Below are positions 55,229-64,000 of a DNA stretch of 64,000 nucleotides, one piece after another. Positions within the stretch are counted from its first letter, which is position 1, and the number at the start of each line of letters is the position of its first letter. This stretch comes from Craspedostauros australis (taxonomy: Eukaryota; Bacillariophyta; Bacillariophyceae; Mastogloiales; Achnanthaceae). The stretch spans positions 592,001-656,000 of the forward strand of contig JAMXDE010000030.1 of the NCBI GenBank assembly GCA_026770025.1. Direction: 5' to 3'. Under the pieces are notes generated by a model that worked only from the letters and a program-made list of their open reading frames with translations, did not search any database and was not told the origin of the DNA. The translations under genes were made by a program, and so were the position numbers.

Positions 55229-55882
55229 ATGGAATTGCAAGAAGCAAACATCGCAGCTTTTCTCAAGGTCTCACGTCTGCAGATGGCAACAGCAATCGCC
55301 TGTCTCACAAAGCAGATGAAGAATGGCGCAACAACAAAAGGATGGTTGAGAAAAGATGGAGGGCGTAGCAATGCAAACCTTGCCAATAGAAAGAAGCAAC
55401 TTGATATGTAAGACATGCGAAACTACATCGTTTTCTACTTCAGTTTGGGCGAAATCCGAGCCAAGACGAAATTGATTGCCCACACTTGAGACGTTGACCC
55501 CGCCACTGTCAACAGCAACATCAAGAACTTCCAACAGAACAAGTCCAAACGGAAGAAGCACAGTGACGCTGGCAGCACCATCTTCACAAGCGCCCAGAAA
55601 CAAAAGGAATACTCCACACCGTGTGCTGCCTTTGCCAAGCAGTTGAGGCTTAAGCATCCAGGACAATGGTTGGATCCCAATGACATCTCTTCTGCCTTTG
55701 CCTCTGCTTCGACTGAAGAGCTGGCATCCGAAAAAGCCCTGTCTGATTCGTGGTTGGAGCGCGGTCCGTTCCTTCAGTACGAGCTTCAGGATGCGTTGCA
55801 ACAATGCTGTTATCTCGTTACTGTACACAGCGAAATCACACGAGTCCTTCAAGAGAGATCAAGTCTTTCAGGACGAGGGTGA
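55229..55882 (+). pseudogene. Decayed open frame of unknown origin
   Basis: A 60-codon frame (MELQEANIAAFLKVSRLQM...) is followed after its stop by a second coding-like stretch. The latter, in the frame of 55643-55882, extends back to about 55436 with one in-frame TGA (near 55490). It includes FTSAQKQKEYSTPCAAFAKQ and HPGQWLDPNDISSAFASAST. The amphipathic, helical character suggests former coding sequence, perhaps retroelement cargo behind LTR copy C or a degraded cellular gene. No family recognised. The stop codon and frame switch make it non-functional as read. Confidence 0.4.
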
Positions 55883-56413
55883 CAAGCTGGTGAGTGAAGA
55901 CACTGTTTGGGTTGAGTGACTTCTGGTTCTATGTTATCTTCTTTGAGTTGTATCTCGTGTTGCTGTCTTCAAGGTCAGCTCTCGGTCATTGCACCTCTGC
56001 GATCTTGTTCTGATGTGGAGATGACCCATGATGTGGCGATGATGTCTTCTGTGTCGACGTCACTCATCACCATTCCATGGCTCTGTCGATTCCACATTCC
56101 ATTGATGATGCTTGAGGTCGCCGAGTGTGTTGTCATTTCAGGTTTAGTTGGGAAGTATATCAGGTCGAATTGGACATCACATGTTTGCCGGGTGGTGGCC
56201 AGACCGAATCTCTGATGTTCTCCCTAGTGTGTCCCTTATACCGAAAATCATGTGTCTGAGGAAAGCATCGTTTCAGCACATACAAGGACAGACTAATCAG
56301 AAAACGAATCAGGTGAATAAAGCGTTGTGCTAATACTCCCCGAAACGTATCTTTTCGCAGTCACTTGTTGTGGTTGGGATCGGTGTTGCCCTTCCAGAAC
56401 AATATTGGTTGGA
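55883..56413. other. Interval before LTR A
   Basis: 531 bp without a recognisable gene. The last five bases (TTGGA) would be the target duplication of element A. Confidence 0.4.
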
Positions 56414-57180
56414 TGTCGAGATGTACATGTGAGTATATGTCGAGATGTACGAGTATATGTGCATCGTTCACCCGTTATTCTCTCATACGCACTTGGACGG
56501 TATAACTACATTCATGTCGATAGTATGCTGTGATTCGTCAGAATTACAGGGGAAATGGAACACACGAAAAGGGGCAAGATTTCTGGAGGAAATTTGCGAT
56601 TGACGATTTCTGAGAGAATTGGAATAATCGTCCGTCCATCCATCAATGGTACCAAGAGAATCTCGAGGTACTTCCCAACTAAACCTCAGATGACGATATC
56701 ATCTGACAGACCGTAACATCACCAATGGAACGTGACATCTGGAGAGCAGAAGGACACCTACTGATGTCGACAGGATGTCATCATGTCACCATGTCGACAT
56801 CTGTCTCCAAGTCAGAGCAGAAGGCGAAGATCCGATGACCGAAGAGGATCAGCATCATGGATACAGAAGGTGAACTTCAAATGGCGAGTACTCATGGAGT
56901 AGGAACCAGTACTGAACGAACGGAGTGTCGAATGCGGAGTACGCATCGAGCACGGAGTATCGTGTAGCACAAGCACACGATATTGAGAGAGAGAGAGAGA
57001 GAGAATACAGAGAGGAGCGAGAGAGAATCTCGCGTACCGACTCATAGTCGGAGACCGAATCTACAAAACAGATTGAAGCGCCAAGAGCATCGGGCAAGAG
57101 AACGGGTGTACACCGAGAGGATCGGAGTAGCCAAGTAATGAAATAGCAAACAGACGACTATCAACCAACACCACCTTCCA
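56414..57180 (+). repeat. LTR of element A
   Basis: Begins TGTCGAGATGTAC and is taken to end at CTTCCA; contains a (GA)n run near 56984-57003. The right boundary is approximate, set by the TG...CA rule and comparison with copies B and C. Confidence 0.65.
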
Positions 57181-57297
57181 CGATCGTAGGTTACCGTGAG
57201 CGGAACTTGCCAACACGTTTATAAACGATAGATCAGGGCGAGCCCGCGGATCGGATCGTGCGAGGAAGACGAACATCACTCAAGAGCAGCAGGCTGA

Positions 57298-57630
57298 ATG
57301 AGCAAGGAAGAGGAATTGAGAGATATCCCTCTGTCCAATCCGACTATCAAGAGACAAGAAGGTGCGAGTGAGACTCCACCACGAGAAGAGAAGGAAGCAG
57401 CAGCGGCTACTGTCCTATCAAGCGCAGACGCAAGCGCGATCGACGAGACCGAAGAAGAACGGTCTGCAAGACTACACCGTAAGGAGAAGAGGATTCTCAA
57501 GGCGGTCAAGCAAGAGGAGACTGGTGTGACGGAGAGCATTCGCACAGCCAAACAGAGTGGGAAAAGTGAGACACCACCAGGAGGGGAATTTGTGAGCAAA
57601 TCAATCCTCGCGAAACAACAAGCGAAAATC
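57298..57630 (+). pseudogene. 5' fragment of gag, element A
   Basis: The ATG at 57298 opens MSKEEELRDIPLSNPTIKRQ, matching the start of the element B polyprotein with about 11 differences in 111 residues. At 57631 it runs into LTR B and ends at a stop at 57748-57750, so no complete gag can be made from this copy as it stands. Confidence 0.8.
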
Positions 57631-58388
57631 TGTCGAGATGTACATGTGAGTATATATCAAGATGTACGTGTATATGTGCATCGTTCACCCGTTATTCTCT
57701 CATACGCACTTGGACGGTATAACTATACTCGTGTCGATAGTATGCTGTGATTCGTCAGAATTACAGGGGAAATGGAACACACCAAAAGGGGCAAGATTTC
57801 TGGAGGAAATTTGCAATCGACGATTTCTGGAAGAATCAGAAGATCGTCCGTCCATGCATCAATGGTACCAAGAGAATCTCGAGGTACTTCCCAACTAAAC
57901 CTCAGATGACGATATCATCTGACAGACTACTGCATCACCAATGGAACGTGACATCTGGAGAGCAGAAGGACGCCTACTGACGTCGACAGGATGTCAACAT
58001 GTCACCACGTCGACAGATGTCTCCAAGTCAGAGCAGGAGGCGAAGATACGATGACCCATGAAGATCATGGATACTGAAGGTGAACTTCAAATGGTAAGTA
58101 CTCATGGAATAGAAGCCAGTACTGAATGAACGGAGTGTCGAATGCGGAGTACGCATCGAACACGAAGCATCATGTAGTACGAGCACATGATGGTGAGAGA
58201 GAGAGAGAGAGAATACAGAGAGGAGCGAGAGAGGATCTCGCGTACCGACTCATAGTCGGAGACCGAATCTATGAAACAGATTGAAGCGCCGAGAGCATCG
58301 GGCAAGAGAACGGGCGTACACCGAGAGCATCGGAGTAGCCAAGTAATGAAATAGCAAACAGACGACTATCAACCAACACCATCTTCCA
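57631..58388 (+). repeat. 5' LTR of element B
   Basis: Begins TGTCGAGATGTACATG directly after GCGAAAATC of the element A gag. Aligns over its length with LTR A at an offset of about 1.2 kb, with scattered substitutions and a short deletion. Right end approximate (CTTCCA). Confidence 0.7.
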
Positions 58389-58505
58389 CGATCGTAGGTT
58401 ACCGTGCGCGGAACTTGCCAACACGTTTATAAACGATAGATCAGGGCGAGCCCGCGAATCGTATCGTGCGAGGAAGACGAACATCATTCAAGAGCAGCAG
58501 GCTGA

Positions 58506-61500
58506 ATGAGCGAGGAAGAGGAATTGAATGACATCCCTCTGTCCAATCCGACTATCAAGAGAGAAGAAGGTGCGAGTGAGACTCCACCACGAGAAGAGAA
58601 GGAAGCAGCCGCGGCTACTGTCCTATCAGGCGCAGACGCAAGCGCGATCGACGAGACCGAAGAGGAACGGTCTGCAAGACTACATCGTAAGGAGAAGAGG
58701 ATTCTCAAGGCGATCAAGCAAGAGGAGACTGGTGTGACGAAGAGCATTCGCACAGCCAAACAGGGTGGGAAAAGTGAGACACCACCAGGAGGAGAATTTG
58801 TGACGAAAACAATCTCCGCGCAACAACAGGCGAAAATCGAAGAATCGACAACACAGAAACAGACGGAAATCAAGGGCGCGAGCGCACCAACGACGAAACA
58901 ACGAATCAACATGGCGACATCAGCCAACGTGAACAAGCGACGCATCAAGGCGCCGATGTTCAGCGGTGAACAGGAAGACTACAGCGCATGGGAGTCCCAA
59001 GCGAAGGCATACGCTCGTGCACAGAAGACGAGAGACGTGATGTTGGGCAAGACCAAAGTGCCAACAGTGAGCGAGATCGCGGCAGCCGCCGATGAAGACA
59101 AGGAAGCGATGGAGGAAATCTACGAGCTGGGATGCGACTGCTTCAGCGATCTGATCCTCATGATGGATGCAGAGAAAGGAAAGGGCAAGCAGGCCATCCA
59201 GTACATCAACCAATGCATCTCCGTCGACTACCCCGAAGGAGACGCACACGGAGCGTGGAACGTTCTCGCGGAGAAGTTCCGACCATCCGACGCAGTAACG
59301 AAGATCAAACTCAAGCGCCAATTCAACAACGAAAAGATGAAGAGAGACACGGACCCCGACATCTACATCACGCAACTCGAGAGTCTACGATCGCGTCTCC
59401 ACGATGTCAAGTACGAGATCACAGACGAGGAAATGATCATGCAAATCCTCAGCACGGTGAGCGTGGAATACAAAACCCACGTCGTGAACTTTCAGCACCA
59501 ACTCACGTTCAATCCGGAACTGGTCACCATCAACACGATCAGAGGAGTACTCCGCACTGCATACGCCACACACAGAGGAGGCAAAGCATACGTCGACGAC
59601 TTCCAAGACAGTAACACGAAGAGCAACGACACCGGCTTCACAAGCACCGGTAACTTCAAGGGTACTTGTCACAACTGTGGCGTGTATGGCCATAGATCCG
59701 CCGATTGCCCAGAACGCAAGAAACCGAACAACAAGAAAAACAACAACAACAACAACAAGATGAACGGAAAGCGCAACAAGGGAAGCGGCTTCAAGGGCAA
59801 GTGCAACTACTGCGGCATCTTCGGACATCGCGAGGCGGAGTGCCGAAAGAAGAAGTTCAACGAGAAGAAGAAGGCCGACGAACAGGCCAACACAGCAACG
59901 CAAGGACACGACAAGAGCGGACACGAGATGGTACTCTCTGCGAAGGACATGCCGCTCTGCATGTTGGTGTCCGACGACTACATCGAAGACTCCTTCTTCG
60001 ATAACTTCGAGTACGTCGGGAGTGACGACGAAGTGCAGGATGATGAGATCATCCCGGAGTGGCTCAGCGAGGAGCCAATCATCCACGAGGTGGATCCAAG
60101 ACGCGAAGTGAGCTACGAATGCTGCTTCAACGCGCACGACCTGATCGGTTCATACGGCGACGAAGCTGAGATGGACGACGAAGCCAACGATAGCGACATC
60201 GAAGAGGCCATGAGCGATGACGACGACGACGCCGACGAGGACGGCGCAGACGAAGACAATGAGGCGGACCGCGGCGCGGCGCCTCCTCCTCCAGCAGCGG
60301 GGAACAACAGATCGGGCATCTTCGATGAGGATGACAGCGACGAATCCGAAGACGGCAATCATCCAGACGACAGCTTCAATCCAAACGAGCGTGTCGTGTA
60401 CCCAGGGAATATTGACTTCCCACCAATCGATGATCCCAACAGGTCCAACTATCTCCATCGTCATGACACCGTCCCATATGCAACAGAGACAGCATTGGTG
60501 ATCCAGAAGCAACTCATATTCGATGCAGTGATGGAAGCAGGAGTGAGCCTGTTCCCAGGAGTTGCACAAGGAGTGCTCAGACCGATATGGGTGAACATGA
60601 TGGGATCCATCCTCTCCGAGAACTTCAGATCGATTGAAGAGATTCTCGCCAATTCAGTTGTGATCAATCGCATACTGGAAGCAGCCGAGACAGAGACAAT
60701 CCCAGAGACGGATCTTCATTACATCCTTGGAGGATGTATGCGCGTGCTCTTACGCGAACGACCACGGGTCTATCCATACGATCCAGCCACAGGATCTCAT
60801 CGGAACAGTACGATTCCATCGGACTACGCACAACTACCCGATGACATGGATGACGGAGACCATCATCCTCCATACAACGAAGATGGAGTCCACGAAGACG
60901 ATGATGACGGCAGCTTCAACGACGAGATAGCTGCGGCAGCTGTGGAGCAACTCCACGAGCTGAGCACCAAGTACAAGGACAAGGTCAACAAGGACACCTG
61001 GCTCGCCGACAGCGGAGCTTCGTGTCACATCGTCAATTCAGACGCCGCTCTCTTCAACGTGCGGCATATCAAGTCCTTCGTCCAAGTGGGAGACAGCACG
61101 AAGCTGGATTCTCCCAAGATGGGATCCATTCGCTTGAAAGTCAAGCAGCGAAACAACACTGGCCACATCATCCGGCTCGATGACGTGAAGTACACACCGA
61201 AAATGGCGGTGAACCTTTTCTCCACGAACAAGGCTCTGTACAACGGTTACCAACTTGGTAGCAATGGCATTCTGATGGACATCATCAACGGATCCGGAAT
61301 GAAGATCGTGTTCGATCGAGTCTTCCCCACATCCAACGGATTCATCACGGGAGTGCAGATGCATCCCATCATGCCAACAGACGACGACAAAGCTTGTACA
61401 GCTATCGTCAAGAATCCATCCAAGGAGATCAGCGCGGTGAACCTGCACCGAATGCTCGGCCACGCGCCACTCGAGACCATGAAGCGGACGGCCGCTCAGT

Positions 61501-64000
61501 ACGGATGGAAAATCATCGGCGAGATGCCGGTGTGTCGTGACTGCGCGATCGCGAACGCAAGAGTGAAGAATATTCCGAAGGCAACTATTCCAAGAGCTAC
61601 TCGCCGCGGCGAACGGTTCTTCATTGACATTAGTTACACTAAACACATAAGCTTCGGAGATAAACGCTACTGGACCCTGATCGTGGACGACTGCACGGAT
61701 CACTGCTGGAGTTTCTTTCTCAAGAACAAGAGTGATCAACCAGGATACATCAAACGATTCATCCAGACGATCAAGTCACAGACTGGTGACCAACAGATCA
61801 TCTTCCGAGGTGACAACAGCGGAGAGAACAAATCCACGGAGGATATTCTCATCGATGCAGGACTCAACGTGAAATTCGAATACACGGCATCGAACACGCC
61901 GCAACAGAACGGTAGAGTGGAACGCAAGTTCGCGTACCTCTACACCAAGATCCGCTCCATGCTTAACGGAGCACAGCTCGACGAAGAATATAGGCATGGC
62001 CTGTGGGCAGCAGCTGCTAGCACTGCCACCGCCATCGCCAACATCACCGTAGCGAAGAACCAGAAGGAGTCACCACATCGACAATTCTTCGGCAACGATC
62101 CACCATATGCGGATGCACTCCGCACGTTTGGAGAGGTGGGTGTTGTGAAGACCACCTACGGCGGGATCACCGCCAAACTCAAGAACAGAGGAGAAGAGAT
62201 GGTGTTCATCGGATATGCACACCAACATGCATCAGGAGTCTACAACATGTACAGACCATCGACCAAGTCACTCATTTGTTCACGGGACATCAAGTGGCTC
62301 AACCAATCATACGGACAGTTCCGTGGCTGGGCACCAGCACCGAACATATCCAACGAAACAGGAACAACGGACGCAGACGGCTTCACAACCATCGGACGGA
62401 AGGGAGCAACGCCAAGGACGGCAACGCGTCAAACATCGGAAGCGAAGAAAGTATCTTTCGCTGACAGCAACAGGTACTACATCCTATCAGACAGTGATGA
62501 CGAGGATAATGAGGACGACGGAGTAGTGACTCAACTAATCCAGAATGACGAGGAAGATCGGAGCGAATCCAATCATGAGGATGACGAAATCCTACCCTCC
62601 GGCGACGAAGCCGATGACGAGACAGGTGTCACTCCTCCGAACACACCAGTGAGGTCTACACATGACACACCATCTAGATCTCCACCAAGCAAACCAAACA
62701 AGCGTGACATAGCTAGAAAGGAGAGGATCCGACGTCACGAAGCACGAGGCAGGAAGGGAGAAGCAAATCCCAAGTCAACTGCAGGGAAGAGTATTCCCAG
62801 AGCTCTGCGTGAGCTCGCAGACTTCAACGAACGAGGTCGAAAGGAAGAAGGCTATGAGAGCGATCCATCATCCAGTGAGGCGAGTGACGAACTCAGCGAC
62901 GAGATGATCAACGATTCCAACAACGAAACTACAGATGACGAAGAAATCGAAGACGAAGATGAAGAGATCGAGATCACTCACTATAGCACAACAGGACTAT
63001 ACGGAATGAATGCAATCATTACTGAATCACCAGCGATCGACATCGGATTGTCGATGCAAGACGAGAACAAGGAACCAGAGAAGCACATCGAACCTACAAC
63101 GTTCGACGGAGCCTTCAATCACCCAGATCTTATCCATCGAAAGGGATATCGAGCAGCCATCAAGAAAGAGTTCGACTCCATGGATACACGCAAGGTATAC
63201 AGCAAGATCAAACGAGACGCCATCCCACGCGGCCGCAGATGCTGCAAGTGCAAATGGGTCTTCAAGCTGAAGCGTGACGGCACACATCGAGCACGGCTCG
63301 TTGCATGTGGCTATTCACAAGTTGCAGGAGTAGACTTCCAAGAGCATTACTCACCCGTCATCCATGACGTGACCTATCGGGTCATGATGGTGATCATGCT
63401 AATCAAGAAGATGGACTGCGCACTCGTCGATGTCGTAACGGCATTCCTACATGGAGACCTCGACGAGGAGATCTACATGAACTGTCCCAATGGGATGGAT
63501 CATCAACCAGACGAAGCCCTGACCCTACACAAGCCAATCTACGGACTTGTGCAGAGCGCCAGGCAATGGTTCAAGATGTTGGTATCGACCCTCAAGAATA
63601 TCAACTTCGAACAGAGCGCAGCAGACCCGTGCCTGTTCTACAGGAAGACGAACGAGGGAAGCATGATCGTGGCCATCTACGTGGACGATTGCTTCTGTTG
63701 CGGAGACTCCAAGGCACTGGAGACATTCCTGAAGGACATCCAAGGCAGCAAGTTCAAGGTAACAATCGAGCGCGGACTCGGAGACTACCTCAGCTGCAAC
63801 ATCGAATTGAACCATGACAAGACTAGAGCGACACTGCGTCAACCACATCTCATCCGACACCTCATCGAAGAGTTCGGAGCCAAGGTTGAGAAGATGCAAC
63901 GTTATGGGACACCGGGAACCCCGGGTCAAATCATCGTACGACCATCCGAAGATAACGGACTGCAGAAGGTCGGACCGGAAGAACATGCCGAATACCGCCG
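58506..64000 (+). CDS. gag-pol: Copia gag-pol polyprotein, partial (at least 1831 codons, no stop in window)
   Basis: The ATG of MSEEEELNDIPLSNPTIKRE opens a frame that passes every landmark in phase to the window end. Gag core is at about residues 150-370. Two CCHC knuckles follow: CHNCGVYGHRSADC (~388) and CNYCGIFGHREAEC (~432). An unusual ~370-residue linker comes next, acidic with a helical block at ~645-765. Protease is LADSGASCH (Asp ~835). Integrase has HRMLGHAPLE...CRDC and its D-D-E in FIDIS, FRGDNSGEN and NGRVERKFA. Another acidic linker precedes RT, which shows WVFKLKRDG, ARLVACGYSQ, VDVVTAFLHGDLDEEIYM and YVDD (~1726). Unlike the element at 17.4-24.3 kb, gag and pol are one frame with no stop between them. 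RNase H should follow outside the window. Confidence 0.92.
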   Translation, partial: MSEEEELNDIPLSNPTIKREEGASETPPREEKEAAAATVLSGADASAIDETEEERSARLHRKEKRILKAIKQEETGVTKSIRTAKQGGKSETPPGGEFVTKTISAQQQAKIEESTTQKQTEIKGASAPTTKQRINMATSANVNKRRIKAPMFSGEQEDYSAWESQAKAYARAQKTRDVMLGKTKVPTVSEIAAAADEDKEAMEEIYELGCDCFSDLILMMDAEKGKGKQAIQYINQCISVDYPEGDAHGAWNVLAEKFRPSDAVTKIKLKRQFNNEKMKRDTDPDIYITQLESLRSRLHDVKYEITDEEMIMQILSTVSVEYKTHVVNFQHQLTFNPELVTINTIRGVLRTAYATHRGGKAYVDDFQDSNTKSNDTGFTSTGNFKGTCHNCGVYGHRSADCPERKKPNNKKNNNNNNKMNGKRNKGSGFKGKCNYCGIFGHREAECRKKKFNEKKKADEQANTATQGHDKSGHEMVLSAKDMPLCMLVSDDYIEDSFFDNFEYVGSDDEVQDDEIIPEWLSEEPIIHEVDPRREVSYECCFNAHDLIGSYGDEAEMDDEANDSDIEEAMSDDDDDADEDGADEDNEADRGAAPPPPAAGNNRSGIFDEDDSDESEDGNHPDDSFNPNERVVYPGNIDFPPIDDPNRSNYLHRHDTVPYATETALVIQKQLIFDAVMEAGVSLFPGVAQGVLRPIWVNMMGSILSENFRSIEEILANSVVINRILEAAETETIPETDLHYILGGCMRVLLRERPRVYPYDPATGSHRNSTIPSDYAQLPDDMDDGDHHPPYNEDGVHEDDDDGSFNDEIAAAAVEQLHELSTKYKDKVNKDTWLADSGASCHIVNSDAALFNVRHIKSFVQVGDSTKLDSPKMGSIRLKVKQRNNTGHIIRLDDVKYTPKMAVNLFSTNKALYNGYQLGSNGILMDIINGSGMKIVFDRVFPTSNGFITGVQMHPIMPTDDDKACTAIVKNPSKEISAVNLHRMLGHAPLETMKRTAAQYGWKIIGEMPVCRDCAIANARVKNIPKATIPRATRRGERFFIDISYTKHISFGDKRYWTLIVDDCTDHCWSFFLKNKSDQPGYIKRFIQTIKSQTGDQQIIFRGDNSGENKSTEDILIDAGLNVKFEYTASNTPQQNGRVERKFAYLYTKIRSMLNGAQLDEEYRHGLWAAAASTATAIANITVAKNQKESPHRQFFGNDPPYADALRTFGEVGVVKTTYGGITAKLKNRGEEMVFIGYAHQHASGVYNMYRPSTKSLICSRDIKWLNQSYGQFRGWAPAPNISNETGTTDADGFTTIGRKGATPRTATRQTSEAKKVSFADSNRYYILSDSDDEDNEDDGVVTQLIQNDEEDRSESNHEDDEILPSGDEADDETGVTPPNTPVRSTHDTPSRSPPSKPNKRDIARKERIRRHEARGRKGEANPKSTAGKSIPRALRELADFNERGRKEEGYESDPSSSEASDELSDEMINDSNNETTDDEEIEDEDEEIEITHYSTTGLYGMNAIITESPAIDIGLSMQDENKEPEKHIEPTTFDGAFNHPDLIHRKGYRAAIKKEFDSMDTRKVYSKIKRDAIPRGRRCCKCKWVFKLKRDGTHRARLVACGYSQVAGVDFQEHYSPVIHDVTYRVMMVIMLIKKMDCALVDVVTAFLHGDLDEEIYMNCPNGMDHQPDEALTLHKPIYGLVQSARQWFKMLVSTLKNINFEQSAADPCLFYRKTNEGSMIVAIYVDDCFCCGDSKALETFLKDIQGSKFKVTIERGLGDYLSCNIELNHDKTRATLRQPHLIRHLIEEFGAKVEKMQRYGTPGTPGQIIVRPSEDNGLQKVGPEEHAEYR

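Larger units (their letters stand above)
56414..57630 (+). mobile_element. Copia element A: 5' LTR, leader and gag start, interrupted by element B
   Basis: Comprises an LTR (56414 to about 57180), a 117-bp leader and the first 111 codons of gag, broken at GCGAAAATC where a second LTR begins. Its sequence is about 90% identical at protein level to element B. The rest of A is predicted to continue beyond the 3' LTR of B, outside the window. Confidence 0.75.
57631..64000 (+). mobile_element. Copia element B (5' LTR and most of the coding region; runs off the window)
   Basis: LTR, 117-bp leader, then one continuous gag-pol frame with zinc knuckles, protease, integrase and RT in Copia order. RNase H and the 3' LTR lie beyond 64000. 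It is inserted into the gag of element A in the same orientation. Confidence 0.9.

Noticed and set aside
1-64000. tRNA, rRNA and CRISPR-like arrays
   Set aside because: Reading for T-arm-like motifs and regular spaced repeats gave nothing convincing; a tRNAscan run would be decisive.

Overview
The window is nuclear DNA of a microbial eukaryote. Several genes have GT-AG introns of about 160-630 bp. The proteins are eukaryote-specific: an XRN1 nuclease, proteasome beta5, eIF3c, an ALIX/Bro1 protein, a TMEM94-like protein, a GPCR and a Sip5/DA2-type RING protein. LTR retrotransposons are present. The Copia gag knuckle (WCPNH...H....C), the DNCAS protease motif and the small secreted Cys-rich proteins resemble those of stramenopiles, possibly a diatom or relative. 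That placement is an inference and no search was run.

Layout. At 2-685 is the C-terminal end of a PIF/Harbinger (DDE_4) transposase. At 2800-7632 one uninterrupted frame encodes an XRN1-like exoribonuclease followed by a complete catalytic proteasome beta5 subunit. A two-exon gene with a PH-like C-terminus (10404-13084) faces a two-exon myristoylation-signal RING gene (15624-13439, minus). From 16259 to 24930 lies an intronless GPCR gene on the minus strand, split in its fifth membrane segment by a complete Copia element (17407-24309). That element has two 520-bp LTRs that read as identical and a 5-bp target duplication, GCTGA.

24931-28935 is gene-poor. Then follow small secreted-protein genes (28936-29694 plus, 31674-31171 minus), a secreted SET-domain protein (33331-32363), a five-exon TMEM94-like gene (38369-33600), an IAH1-type SGNH esterase (39623-38859), eIF3c with an RGG tail (43872-39994), a single-span membrane protein (46302-45253), a GPI-anchor-like protein (47921-48591) and an ALIX-like protein ending in a UBA domain (51699-49021).

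From 54.5 kb to the right edge the DNA is retrotransposon territory: a diverged solo LTR, then an LTR plus 5' gag fragment interrupted by a second closely related element in the same orientation. The gag-pol frame of that second element runs off the window (58506 to beyond 64000).

The cellular genes are mostly housekeeping functions (mRNA decay, proteolysis, translation initiation, endosomal sorting, ion transport) mixed with secreted or membrane proteins. No shared pathway is apparent. Multi-exon models below were built by hand from reading-frame phase, splice signals and recalled family homology, and need transcript support.
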